Notes under the pieces: model-generated
The model's database searches: none
The model's input: the letters and a program-made list of their open reading frames with translations, nothing else
What the model was told of the DNA's origin: nothing
Assembly: GCF_007655135.1 (NCBI RefSeq)
Contig: NC_045127.1
Coordinates: 37,211,538-37,275,537 of the forward strand
Direction of reading: 5' to 3'
DNA length: 64,000 nt
Origin: Punica granatum
Lineage: Eukaryota; Streptophyta; Magnoliopsida; Myrtales; Lythraceae
Position numbers and translations under genes: made by a program
Shown here: positions 11,096-23,300 of the stretch, one piece after another
How the letters are laid out: every line of letters begins with the position of its first letter
Position numbering within the stretch: the stretch's first letter is position 1

Positions 11096-14000
11096 TGTCA
11101 GCACCCAATTTTGGTCCACCGGCTCCAGAGGGGTAAAATCGTCATTTTTTGCCACCCGTGAGGGAAGTATTTCCAATTAATTACACGAGTGTTCACGACT
11201 TTTCGAAGATAGCAAATTTTTCTAATCTAACACCAATTTTATGATTTTTCAAAAATAATATTATTTGGGACGTCTTTGGATTTCGCGTACATCGACGTCA
11301 ACTTTCAAAATTCGGGACAAAAATTCGAGATTGAAAACAATTTTATCGCACAATTTGGGACGTCTTTTTTTTTTTTGCTAGTTCACACACTCTCGGGATC
11401 ACCTCACACATCCCCCACGGATCGAAAAAACTGGCCCTCAGCTCTCCCTCTCTCTCTCGCTCTCGCTCCCTCTTGGTTTTGAGAAAAGGAAACCCATAGC
11501 TCGAAAGCCCTCGGTCAGACCCTCGGCTCGCGGTATCTCTTAGCTCAGACGCCGAAAATCCCTTGCCTTCCCCTGTTTGAATCTCGGACCGAACCACAGG
11601 ACCCGATTCCTCACCTCGGTTCCTCTTTCACGTGGGCAGGCCCGATCCTCGGTCACTCGAGCCTCCTCCGGCGGACCGCTAGGAACTCCCTCGGAGTCGA
11701 AAGTCGCCGCGACTCATCAACATAGCCGCCCGGACCACCCCTCTCTTTCTCTTTATTTTCATTTTTTCTTCTAACCGGGGCTTCGTGCTTTCCGGGTCGA
11801 ACAGGCACGCCGCCCAGCAGCCTCGTTCGTGCGCCCAGCCCGTGCACGTCCAGCAATTCGGCCCAGTCCAGTCCACCAGCAGCCAGCTCGCTAACTCACG
11901 CTGCCCATCCTAATTCCTTCGGCCCAATAGCCAGTCCGGCCCACTCGGCCCAATCCACCTCCACCGGATCTCGGCCACCAGGCCCAACTCATCCATTATT
12001 TTTATCTTTTTTTTATTTACAGAATCATCCCTCAACTTCTCAAACTAGGTAAATTCCCGACTTAGTGGCATGTTTATGGCTCCATTTCTGAATATTAATG
12101 TTTGCTTGGATGGATGTGACGTGAAATGAGCATTCTTGGGTTGCGTGGGTAATCGGATTTGTCCCGAACTCGATTTTACGAACTTTTCATTTTGTCTCAT
12201 TTCAGTCCTGAGGATGCATTTTTATTTTTTAGATCTGCCCCGAATTTTAAAATTCTTTTCAGTCAAGTCCCAGCCAGTTTTACCATTTTCCAATCAGTCC
12301 TTGAATTTTACAGAATTTTCCAAGCACTCCAAGGAACTTTTCAAGTTGTTTCAGTTTAGTCCCGGGGATATTTTTCACCATTTTCAGATCTGCCCCGGAT
12401 TTTAAAATTCGTTTCATTCAAGTCCCAGCCATTTTTACCATTTTCCAATCAATCCTTGAATTTTCCAGAATTTTCCAAGCACTCCAAAGAACTTTTCAAG
12501 TTGTTTTAGTTTAGTCCCGAGGCTATTTTCCAACCTTTTCAGATCTGCCCCGAATTTTAAAATTCATTTCAGTCAAGTCCCTGCCATTTTTACCATTTTC
12601 CAATCAGTCCTTGAATTTTCCAGAATTTTCCAACCACTCCAAGGAACTTTTCAAGTTGTTTCAGTTTAGTCCCGGGGCTATTTTCCACCCTATTCAGATC
12701 TGCCCCTAATTTTAAAATTCATTTCAGTCGAGTCCCGGCCATTTTTAGCACGTTCCAATCAGTCCCTGAATTTTTCAGGATTTTTAAACCTGTTCCGGAA
12801 ACTTTTAAAGTTGTCTCAGTTTAGTCCTTGGAGCATTTTTTCACTTTTTAGATCAGCCCGAATTTTAAAATTCGTTTCAAACAAGTCCTGAGACATTTCC
12901 AGTAATTCTTACACAGTCCCTAATTTTTCCAGAATTTTCAAATCAATCCCCGGAAACTTTATCGAAATTTTCAAATCAGTCCATGTTCTTTTAAAATTGT
13001 TCAAATCAGTCCCTGGACATTTTCTAAAGATACCCAACCCTTTCCTACTTGGATCCCTGACTGACAACGTATGTGCCCCGTTTAAATATTTTGTTTTCTG
13101 TAATTATATGTATACAACATGATAATACGTGCTCTTTGCATGATTTTCCGGTTCCATGAGTCGGTGTCGTTTTATCGATTCCGTTAATATTATGTTTGTG
13201 TATGTTTGTACGTGTTTATCATGATCATGTCGGCACCGATTGTGTAAAATATGTATGTTTGTCGTGCTTGACGTGATAATGTGCTCTTGATCCGTGTTTA
13301 AGCGCTTTATTTTCTCGTTTTAATCAAAACCTCACATGAATGGGTTTAATCATGCAAACTCGACCTAAAATTAATTTTTAAATCCCAAGGTGGTCGGGAA
13401 TTAGGATTCGCATCGGACGGTCCATCAATAATTGGCTCGACGGTCCGAAACCCGCATATTTCGAGCATTTGGCAAAACATTAATTAATTTAATCAATAAT
13501 TCCACTAAAGGGGTAATTGGGATGTTCATGCGATTAATTAACTCACTCGACCCTAATAATTGTGCACAAATTGGTAATAAACCGGTAACACGCGTCGATA
13601 GGTTGTAAACATGTGTTGGTGCCCTTCTTAAAACTTGCAAATTTTATAAAACACGAGACACGTGACTCGATGTGACATAGACATCTAGGAAGGACTTGCG
13701 CGTCTTGACTCGAGGCCTCACCTAATTTCAGGAAACTCAAGTCGGGGCATGGAAGTTCTTCTTAGATCACTTCCGAATAGATTAACCGATCCTTCGGCTT
13801 TTTAGGGTTCTTGATAACCCTGGAAGGTCCAGGGGATCGGTTAGCGCTGGTCACAGGCCGAGGTGGCCCGCACCGCGTAATCTCTCTTTTCCGAAAATAA
13901 TTTTCACCTCAAGGGCAAAATCATCTATTTGCAACTTAGCGACACCCCTAGGCTTAGAATAAGAGAAACATTACGGTATCAAGGTAGGAATGGGCTACCT

Positions 14001-15157
14001 GTCTAGGAGCAGGTTCATCTGCATAGCCCGCTCTATTCGGCCAATGAGTTTTTATTATTCTAGCATAGTCTCGGGTAGTTAGTTCGGGTGGATTAGCTCA
14101 AAATACAAATACCGGACTAATTATGTACTTGGTTAAGACAAAAACGGGCAATAGTGGGATAGGTACTAGATTCTAGGACTTACGGCGGAATCCATGTTCG
14201 GTAATAACTTGTAACAACCGTAGTGTTACAACATAAAACAATCTTAAAAGCAACCCACAAACACAAGATTTGATAACAGACATCACGTACGTCAGGTCCT
14301 CGGAAAATAATGCCAAATGCGAAATACCTTCCCGAGGCGATCCTTGATCGATTCACACCTTGTACCCACTTTGTCTGCTTTAGGGTAGGATTTGCATGCC
14401 AAGATACCCCGGTTAATAATCGGTTAATTCACGTAAATTCGGCAATAATAAAACCCCATTGTTTGTTTATTTGTGCCCGTTTGTTACATTCTTGCACTTG
14501 TTTGTTATGCGGATCGAGCCTGATCCTTTAGAATACGATCCATACTAGGTCCAACGCCCCAACCGTAGATCGCGGGGTCCAATCCCCTAACACTGAGCGC
14601 ATCTTAATTTCAATTCCAGTCTTTTCAAACCACACGGTGAGCACGAGTGAAATAATAACCGAACGCGAACCGACTGGGATTCAGTTGTTGTAATTTGTAT
14701 TTTATTTATTTGAGAAGACAATGTAAGGATTTATGTTGTACATTTATTCATGTAATAATCCCGGTCGGAGAGTGGACGGTCGGAGTGTTTCTTCGAATTT
14801 ACGGTGTCAAAATGTGTAAGATGAGCGAAACTCAATTAAGCGGTAATTAAATTAAAATAGCAAGCCTAGACAAGTTAGAGTACCGATAGGGCGTGCGAGA
14901 TATAGGCTCACACGTAACAAAACCCCCGAATTCGGAACCTCGAGTTTCGCAGACCATTTGTCTTAGCAATTAGGTGTACCCCCGTACCCCTAGATCCGGG
15001 TAACTTGCCGGCCCTCGACCTTTGGGTCGAAAATGGCAAGTGGCGACTTCTTCTCACCTGTGTCAGTCGCGCGTCCCCGGGAAGGTGGACACTCTCAAGC
15101 CGCGTTGCATAGGCGCGCGCATGTGTGCCCCGACGAGATAAAATTCGGGTGCGCACA
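11096..15157 (+). mobile_element. 3' LTR of element A (4062 bp)
   Basis: Begins TGTCAGCACCCAATTTTGG and ends CGGGTGCGCACA, matching both LTR ends of element B in sense orientation. It contains a CT-rich block at 11430-11770, a five-copy 155-bp repeat at about 12190-13020, and a small sense ORF at 14310-14531 that is also seen in the LTRs of B. An LTR of about 4 kb is unusually long but typical for Ogre elements. The matching 5' LTR is not in the window. Confidence 0.88.
12190..13020 (+). repeat. 155-bp tandem repeat inside the LTR of element A
   Basis: The landmark AGATCTGCCCC starts at 12231, 12386, 12541 and 12696, with a diverged copy at 12850, giving a 155-bp period over about five units. 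The two LTRs of element B carry the same repeat with the same period. Confidence 0.9.
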
Positions 15158-15599
15158 TCCTTCTCAGACCGCGATCTTCCATTTTTTCCCTATGCTACTG
15201 ATTTTTCTGGTCTCTCACTCTCAGACCGTAGTCTCTCATACCTAGACCGTGGTCTTCATGTAATTCACCATGCTACTGACTTCAAAGCTTGATATTAGAC
15301 CACGGTTCCCAGGTCCAAACCACGGTCACTTGTCAATCATGCATCATTAAAAATGAAAAACACCGAATTAAACCTATATAAAATCAAATCAAGCAATTAA
15401 CAAAATAAAATAAAATTATAGTTCTTATTTCTAAACTTAAGACTAAATAATATCATCAATACCAGTATAATTCGAACAAAAGAAAACGATAGATTGAAGA
15501 CTCCCTTGAATTGAAATAGATATTCTTCTTGGCATAATTGTTTTATGTGTTTGCTTACTTGCCATTTTAGCTCCTTTTGCTACCTATAAACTCTTTCCT
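15158..15599. other. Intergenic, no gene seen
   Basis: Sequence immediately after the LTR of element A. It has short inverted repeats around GACCGCGGTC-like words (15170-15330) and then AT-rich DNA. I see no supported gene. Confidence 0.5.
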
Positions 15600-16203
15600 T
15601 TAGCTCTTGCATACTCTCCTCAAGCAACTACTCCATTCCTTAAATTCCCGGTTCACCTGTGGAGGAACAAAATTTTTAATTAGTTCGGGCAAATAAAATA
15701 TTTCTCGCATCCCACATTGTGTTATCACCCTTTTTGTAATTTGTGTGGGTTCGAGCCATTGAAGCACACCAATAAAATCAACATCTCCATTTGTAAATTT
15801 AGGGACAAAGAGCACTTCATGTGGAACTTCGAGGTCGCTTGCATTCAGAGTTGGATGGGTAGAGATCGTGGCATTGAGTTTCTCTTTTGTCTTCCTCTTC
15901 TATCAACGTGACATTGCTCTTAGGCTCTATGGTGCGCACGTGTTCTTGTAATTGTTGCTTGCTTTGGTTCTGCACCATAATCGTTGTGACTCCATTAATA
16001 TTCTCTTCCTTCAAGTCAACTTCATTGTCACTTGGCAAGACATCTTGAAATCCTGAGTTCAAAGCATGGGTTAATTGCCCCAGTTGAATTTCAATATTCC
16101 GAATGGCCTCTGCTTGAGAGTTTGCTTGATTTTCTATGTTCCGAAGGGAGGGATGTGGTGTGTTCTCAAAGGGATGTGGCGTGTTCTTCAGTTGCTTTCG
16201 CAC
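15600..16203 (-). pseudogene. Athila-like gypsy gag/pro fragment
   Basis: Two adjoining open stretches on the minus strand (16203-15817 and 15815-15600). The first has SLRNIENQANSQAEAIRNIE and IQLGQLTHAL, which resembles the linker between gag and protease of Athila-type gypsy elements. The second (VPPQVNREFKEW and similar) may continue it but is not diagnostic. A tRNA-Asp-type primer site lies just upstream at 16356-16373, in the same orientation. Everything after this fragment is missing, so it is a truncated copy. Confidence 0.5.
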
Positions 16204-16355
16204 TTGACCACATCGGCCCTGCTAAACCGATGATAATTACATGATGCCATCACTTGAAAAGAAAATTAAAAAAAAGAAAGTGCATTAACCAGAATAAAAG
16301 TCTGAACTAAAAGCAAACTACTTGGTATTAATATTAGCAGAAAGTAAAGAAACAG

Positions 16356-16373
16356 TCCTCGATAATGGCGCCA
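16356..16373 (-). promoter_or_regulatory. Primer binding site, tRNA-Asp type
   Basis: The minus strand reads TGGCGCCATTATCGAGGA. It differs at a few positions from the primer site complementary to tRNA-Asp used by many plant Athila elements. It lies six bases after a possible LTR end (CAACA at 16380-16384, minus strand). Confidence 0.55.
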
Positions 16374-16379
16374 AAAGCT

Positions 16380-17731
16380 TGTTGCAATAAAACAAGATCA
16401 ATGCAAGGTCATGTTTTCGAACAAGTAATATACTGATAAAGTGTAAGTATTGTTCCCTCATAAATTGTTCTAAACTTCCACTGACTATTAAAATTAGCAT
16501 CTTACTTTTATCCAAACTATCAAATTCAAGTGATTTCAGAAAATTTAAAAAATTAATAATTAACTAAAGGAAGCAACAAAATTCCACTGGTAGACAATCA
16601 ATGAACATAAACCTAGGGTATACAACTTCCCCTAGCATCTATCCAAATTTGCTTCCTCTCTCCATCTATTGAATGATTATGTATTAACCTAGGATTCTAA
16701 TCTCTCCTTAAGCACCTTTCGAATGTCGTAAGGACGTATTTCCATGTATCGAATTAATTACTCTATTCCTAGGCAATTAACTAGTGGGAACCCATTAAGA
16801 ATCAACCCTAATCAGTTATTTAAGGTGATCGGGTATATTCCTATCCTCCTAGAATCAATTCTATTCTCTAACACAAATCGAACTTACGTTATGCTATCCA
16901 CGGCTAAACCTAGAATTCCTCTTCCAAGTTCAACTAGGTTACCTAATCAATTCAATTGGTGATCAAACAATCAAAAAGCATTACACACAAGATAAACATA
17001 AATGCATATAATTCATTCAATAGAATAAGAGAGAAAAGTCACAAAATCTAGAAATCGAATGCTAGGTTACATTGATAACCCTAGAAAAAGAAATTTAGCT
17101 CCTCATGTTTATCAAAAGCAACATCGAATTAATCAAAGACATAGTTTCAAAACAATAGACTGAGATAGGATCAAAGAAGAAGAATAAATCTGGTCCGTCT
17201 GCTCAAATCCACGAATGTCTTCTTGATCTTTCTCTCATTCCTTGCACCGAGCTTTCTTTGAAAATTCGTGCTCTAGCCTCCCAATATTGTGCGGCCTCGA
17301 AATCTATATATGACCCCCAAAAGATCCTAAAATCTTGCCTAACCTAAATAACAAAAGAATATCTACCAAAATGTCAAATATACCCCCTTGATTACAGATA
17401 TCCATATTTAAAGACACAGGCTGGCACAACATTGACTTGAGCCAAATTATATTGGAATCTTGAACAGCGTTCTGTCACCGCAGTCTTCCTGACTATGTCA
17501 CTTTGGCTGCCTATAACTTCTTCATTTAAGCTATGATTCGTGTCTTGTTTGACTCGCTGGCTTCCTCACTTGATAAGCTATCCGTAGACATCACTTTTGC
17601 GAAGTTTCCTCCAGTGTTTCCTTCCAAAAATAATATGAATTTAGAGGTTGCAATATTCACATAGATATCGAGCTAAAATCAAATAAAAACCTACTAAAAT
17701 AAAGCTAAAGCGAAATTAGACTAACGTAACC
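16380..17731 (-). other. Probable 5' LTR of the Athila-like remnant
   Basis: AT-rich non-coding DNA upstream of the primer binding site and therefore in LTR position. The inner end fits (CAACA next to the PBS), but I cannot fix the outer end and no second LTR copy is present in the window for comparison. No gene is seen. Confidence 0.35.
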
Positions 17732-17740
17732 TAAAATAAA

Positions 17741-19100
17741 GGGGAAATAGCCGAAAAATTCAAATAGTTTCCTTCAATTTTCCAATCTACTAACTTTTCA
17801 AATTTTAGCTTAAAAAATCAAAACGTTTCCTTTTATTTCCTTTTGTTTCCTTTCGTTTCCCTTATCTACCAACCTATTATTTTGGCATTAAGGGCGCTAA
17901 TGTGGCTGTTTTAATTTGCCTATGTGGCAAACGACAGCACACGTGACGATAGTGTGTGGTCCTTTTAACCCAAAAAATCAAATAGTTTGATATTTTTCCC
18001 CGATATACCAAAATATCAAAAACTAAAAAAAAAACATATTTTTCATATATTTCCTAATCTACCAAAATGTGAATTATAAGTTTGAATTACAAAATCATAT
18101 ATATGTATGTTGGTTTGAAAATTAAAAAATATCACCACATATCCCAACATCAACACTTTTCAAAACACCTAAAATAAAGGGGAAATAACCTAAAATTCAA
18201 ATACTTTCCTTAAATTTTTCAATCTATCAACTTTTCAAATTTTGACCTAAAAAATCCTTCTGTTTCCTTCAATTTTCCCCATCTACCAACCTGTTAGTTT
18301 TGGCATTAAGGGCACTGATGTGGCCGTTAAATTTGCCTATGTGCAAACTGCAGCACACGTGACCGTAGTGTGTGGTCCTTTTAACCCAAAAAATCAAATA
18401 GTTTGACATTTTTTCCCGATATACCAAAATATCAAAAACTCAAAAAAAATATCTTTTTCATATGTTCCCTGATCTACCAAAATGTGGATTACAAGTTTGA
18501 ATTATGAAATCTTATATATGTATGTTGGTTTGAAAATTAAAAATTATCCACATATCCCAACATCAATACTTTTTCTCAATTTTATCTCAACCTACGAAAA
18601 TGATACAAGGCAGCCCAACGTTTAGGATGACATCTCAAATTTATCCCACCGTCAATATTCCATTCATTTTGGACGGAAAATCTGACGTTGCACGTAACGG
18701 TGCTGACATAGCAGTGTGTGGGCCACTAGTGGCTGACAAAAATCGAGCCAACTTCGAGCTACCTATTTTCCTCGCTCAGGCCACCATATTATGACTTCGT
18801 AATTCAAACTTATAATCCACATTTTGCTAGATTATGAAACATATGAAAAATATGTTAATTTTTTTAGTTTTTGATATTTTGGCAGAATTGGAGAAAAATG
18901 TCAAATTATTTGATTTTTCGAGTTAAAAGGACCACACATTGCCACGTGCGTTGTCGTTTGCCACATAAGCAGATTTAACGGCCACGTCAGGCCATTAATG
19001 CCAAAACTAAGGAAACGTTTTGATTTTTTAGGCCAAAATTTGAAAAGTTGATATATTAGGAAATTTAAGGAAACTATTTGAAATTTTATACTATTTCCCC
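17741..19100. mobile_element. Non-autonomous Mutator-like element with doubled left TIR
   Basis: Outer ends are GGGGAAATAG (17741) and its reverse complement CTATTTCCCC (ending 19100). They are flanked on both sides by the identical 9-bp sequence TAAAATAAA (17732-17740 and 19101-19109), the target duplication length of Mutator-like elements. Terminal inverted repeats are several hundred bp long. The left repeat is present twice: a second GGGGAAATAA start lies at 18179, again preceded by TAAAATAAA (18170-18178), a 438-bp offset. The interior (about 18600-18790) has no transposase ORF, so it depends on another element. Confidence 0.85.
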
Positions 19101-19109
19101 TAAAATAAA

Positions 19110-20384
19110 CCTAAACTCGAACATCTAATATCAAGTAAACAGGTAAATGTGACATTTTAACTCTACTTTCGTGGAGTTATCAGATTTCCGATTTGACCTT
19201 TTTCAAAAGACAACATTGATTCTCCCATTGCATCATTCTATTATATGGGCATCATTTACAAGATCATAGATTGCAATCTCTCCACAGTGTAATTTGGCCA
19301 CAAATAAAAGAAGCAAAATATTGATACCTGAACCTGCAAAAGCCAAAAAAAAAAGCAGTGTAAATATGTAAAATGAACCACCCTCTTAGTTCTACGGTTG
19401 TTTAAAAATGAGTGCAAAAAATTTATGTTTCACATGTTTGATGGCATGTTATAGGAATATATTCAATATTAAGTCTATCTTGGCTTTGACTGGCATATAT
19501 GGAACATAAATGTATTCATAAATTAATATTTCTTGGAAAGAGGTGTTTGCTTCGAGTATAATTATATAGAGAGCTTGGACTCGTGCTATGCACGGTCTAT
19601 AAATTAATTAAAATTATATTAACAAAACCTTTCAAAGAAACAAAAGGTTATATTAAAATGAACTAAAAAAGAAATTAGAAGGGAATGGAAGGGATTGTGG
19701 AAGAAAAGGAAGAGAGAGTGAAAGGTAAAATGGAATGAGTGGTATAAGGAGAGGAAAGAGCAGAAAATTGGAGTAAAGGTAATAATAACTTTTATAGTCT
19801 TGTCTTTATATTTGTTATATTATTTTTCTTCCTTTAGATATAATTAGAGTTATTGAAGGCACTATGTGACAGCACAGTAAAAAAAACTACCATAGGACAC
19901 CAAAAGTTTTCTTTATATAATAACTGCGTAAAACATTAATTTCTATGAAAATCTTCATAATTATCCTTCCAACTATTCACAGTGGCGTAGATTGTAATTT
20001 TATAAACAATTCAAGAGCATGTTAATAAATGTGCGTATTAAAGCAGTACCTCGGACTGGGCTCTTACGAACAATAAAGGAGTGCCTGCAGTTAGCAAAGC
20101 CAAAAATAATTTATCCACCGCTCAGTAGAATATCACATCATGTCATCATCTAGAAATGAGACGTATCAACCAATATAAGATCACTTTTTCTGTTGCTTTT
20201 AGTATATCTGCTGCTGAATATGAAGTCGCAGGTCATAATCACCAGATCAAAATCTTTCTTGACAGATAACCCGGTGTCTCAGAACATCTATTCCAGGAAT
20301 ATACATGCTCTGCTGGGTAGGGAACGATACAACCACCAAGAAACTCGTAACCTATAATACCTGAGAAGTTCAACGCCTCAGGAA
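19110..20384. other. Intergenic DNA and 3' UTR of the transporter gene
   Basis: AT-rich sequence between the Mutator-like element and the transporter stop codon. The part next to 20384 should be the 3' UTR of the minus-strand gene. I could not identify a convincing polyadenylation signal and saw no other gene. Confidence 0.5.
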
Positions 20385-23300
20385 TCACTTTCCGACGAGC
20401 TTGTAGTAAGCATACAGGCCAGAGCCCACAAAACCAAGGAGCTGCCCTAACACGTTCAGCTGCATGGAAGAAAAACAAGATAGAAGCTTGAGTGGAATGT
20501 ATATGCTAAGGAAGGGATAGAAAATGAAGGTGCCTAGAAGACTAAAGAAATTAGGGAGGTGTTTGCTCACGATATCGAAAGGAAGCCCGCCGAATATTAT
20601 CCAGCCAAGTCCAATTGTGAAGAGATCCTAACAACACCAAAATATGCAGAACATGAGGACATTCACGGAACTCTTCAGATGTAATTGGCATATGTAATGA
20701 ATAAAGCAGAAGCAGCTGATTGTTGTCACCAATTTCAGTCAAGTCAACCAATGAGGTGTTTTGACGAATCGTAACAAGTCAAGTTCTAGATTAAGACACA
20801 AATTTTTACAAAATCATCAACAGCCTGTCATCGCTTAAAGCACTCCCTAGTTCTAAGTTGAGTTTTATGAGACATTAAGAAAAAGAAAAATATTCACCTA
20901 ACAAATTGACAATGGGTTACCAGTTCTTATCAAGCAGCCATATCCGGAAGGAAATCATTAGGAAAATGCACACTTAAGAGTCGAGAAAATCATTCCTCCA
21001 CACACACCATTCCCCCTTCCCTCCCCCCTCCCCCCTCCTCCCTTAAGAGAGAAACACTTCAAGTCTTGATATGCGTAGCTCTTGAGCGGATAATTTGCTC
21101 CATCCACATCCATATGCAAAATCATGGCCCAATGGTCTCATCGGCATAGCCCCAAAGGGTCTTACCAAGGCAAATGTCCATAGCCACTATCCTAAACCCC
21201 TTTAAGCTATAGCTCTGACCAAAATCAGTTTCCTACTACTTGAGATCTTGAAAGTGGAATACCATTCTAGACTAAATTTTGTAACAACGATAAGTCGAAG
21301 TAATCATTGAACTGGTCAAACCTTTAGATTGCCGCAGATGGTCTGTGTTACCGCTGAATTGAGAGTGGTGTTTAGGAATATACTGTAATTCAAGAAGAAA
21401 GCCAATATGCAGGAGAACAGCAGCACAACCTGCGCAAAAGAGAAGCGGATGTAGCTAGATAACAATAATAACGTGAACCCTACTAGGATAATCAAAGTCC
21501 AACAGGATGATAGGAAGTGACCATGACCTGCCGTTCAATGGACTCATCTTTCAGTGCAGTTTGTATGAATCTACTATTTCTTTGACATGTCCTGCTTAAT
21601 CTTCTATGATGCTACTCCCTTTTAATCAATTTTCTACCTCATTTTGCTTGTACAACAGACATGCTGTTCAAATATATCTCTCCAAGTGCATAATTAGTTG
21701 GTCCAGTCTAAACATATCAATTTAGAGAAAATGAACCCCGAAACTAAAGAGGAACTTCTACTCAGCTCATTGACAACAAAGAATAATGATATCACAAGTA
21801 CATACACCAAAGGTATGAAATTGGAAAGTTAATTAGAAATTAAAAAAATGGTAGACTTTTAAGAGAATCCTCTTTGTTCAGCAACACGAAGTGAGAAATT
21901 GCGCAGCAGTATTTCCTTGAGTTTCACGTCATGGAACATGCTTTCAGGCATGAAAGGCATCGCATGAAATAAAGTGAAACACGAAATATCACAACAACCA
22001 GAACTTAAGCAAAAGTGAGAAATGGGGAAGGTGAAAAAATTAACGAAAGAAGAGCGACAAAGAAAAGGAAAACAATGCTAAGGCTGCATTGATGTGTGGG
22101 TTTACCATGAAACCAAATGAAAACAGGTAAGGGAAATGGAAAGTCATCTCTAGGTCCCCTCGAATATATGTCCAGAACAGGAGCACTGGTCCACATATAA
22201 TCCCTAGAACAAAGAGCAACAAAATTTCATGTCAGAGTTGATCAGGGAATGAAACTACACAATCGATCTCTAATAAAGATCTTATTGTATGAAACTGAAT
22301 AAGCGATTTACCATTGCACCACATCAACCCAAAGCTATTGAGCCCACTGGATTTACCTAAGACAAGGGAAAAAGACTAAGAAATAAGATAGTGAGAAGTC
22401 ATTGGTATGCAATTCCAAAGACAGAGATGAATACTACCTATGCCGGCAATTGTTGCAAGATATATAGCTGTAGTGATGTTTGATAGGAAGACAACGAAAT
22501 ACCCATAGAAGTCAAATGATAAGTCCCTTGCTCCCGCAATAAATGCACCAAGAACGATCAACCCAACACTGATAACAACCTTAAATGGTTTGAGTTAAAA
22601 TGCAGATTAGAGACAATGAACGTTAAATAAGATAAATCTATACCTAAAACAAAAAAGGAAAAAAAATTCATACATTAGATTCTTTAGAGCACATGATGAT
22701 GCTGTGGACATAATTAGCATTTAACAAAAAGAATGCTCTGGACTTGAGTAAGCACTTTTGGAACCAACCAATATTTGCACTCTATAGTGTAAAATGCTAA
22801 TAATAAATATTTATTAGTTGTCGTCTTATAGACAATGGTAACTATAACCATGGAGAGGCTGCATAAAGAACTTGAAAGATACCAGACTACTCGAGATTAC
22901 TAACTTGGATGGAGTGCTTTGATAATTCAAACATATCCAAACAAGCATAAATGAACAAAAACATGAAAGACTCGACAAATAAAACAAGAATACTGGCAAG
23001 ATGTTCCATGCAATTCATGTGTAACTTGATTATGCAGTAAATTAAAGTGCTAGGTTGAGATCTGAACAAGATGTTGCTGTGATTTAGATTCGCAGCAAAT
23101 ATTCCTCATTCGAACACATTTTGTGCAGAAAGTTCAACAAGACTGTCTGACAAATCATCTCTATTGTAACAGCATATGCCTAAATATGCAAAGCTGCAAG
23201 ATAGAAAGGTTGTCACCTTCCAATAACAGGTGATGTATATTTCTGTCCAGCTAGAATATATTCCGCCACCATGGTAAATACAACTGTGGTCCGCCTTAGC

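Larger units (their letters stand above)
3753..15157 (+). mobile_element. Ogre/Tat-type Ty3/gypsy element A, 5'-truncated
   Basis: This is the right-hand part of an LTR retrotransposon closely related to the complete element at 27600-47232. Order: end of gag and protease with G-patch, a 212-bp intron-like spacer, RT, a deleted RNase H, archaeal-type RNase H, integrase, a long 3'UTR with a minisatellite, a polypurine tract, and a 4062-bp 3' LTR from TGTCAGCACCC to GGTGCGCACA. The order and the intron between protease and RT match the Ogre branch of the Tat lineage. There is no 5' LTR, PBS, ORF1 or gag core in the window; the sequence starts at the satellite junction. Several stops and frameshifts make it non-functional. 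A target duplication cannot be tested because the left end is missing; the five bases after the LTR are TCCTT. Confidence 0.9.
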
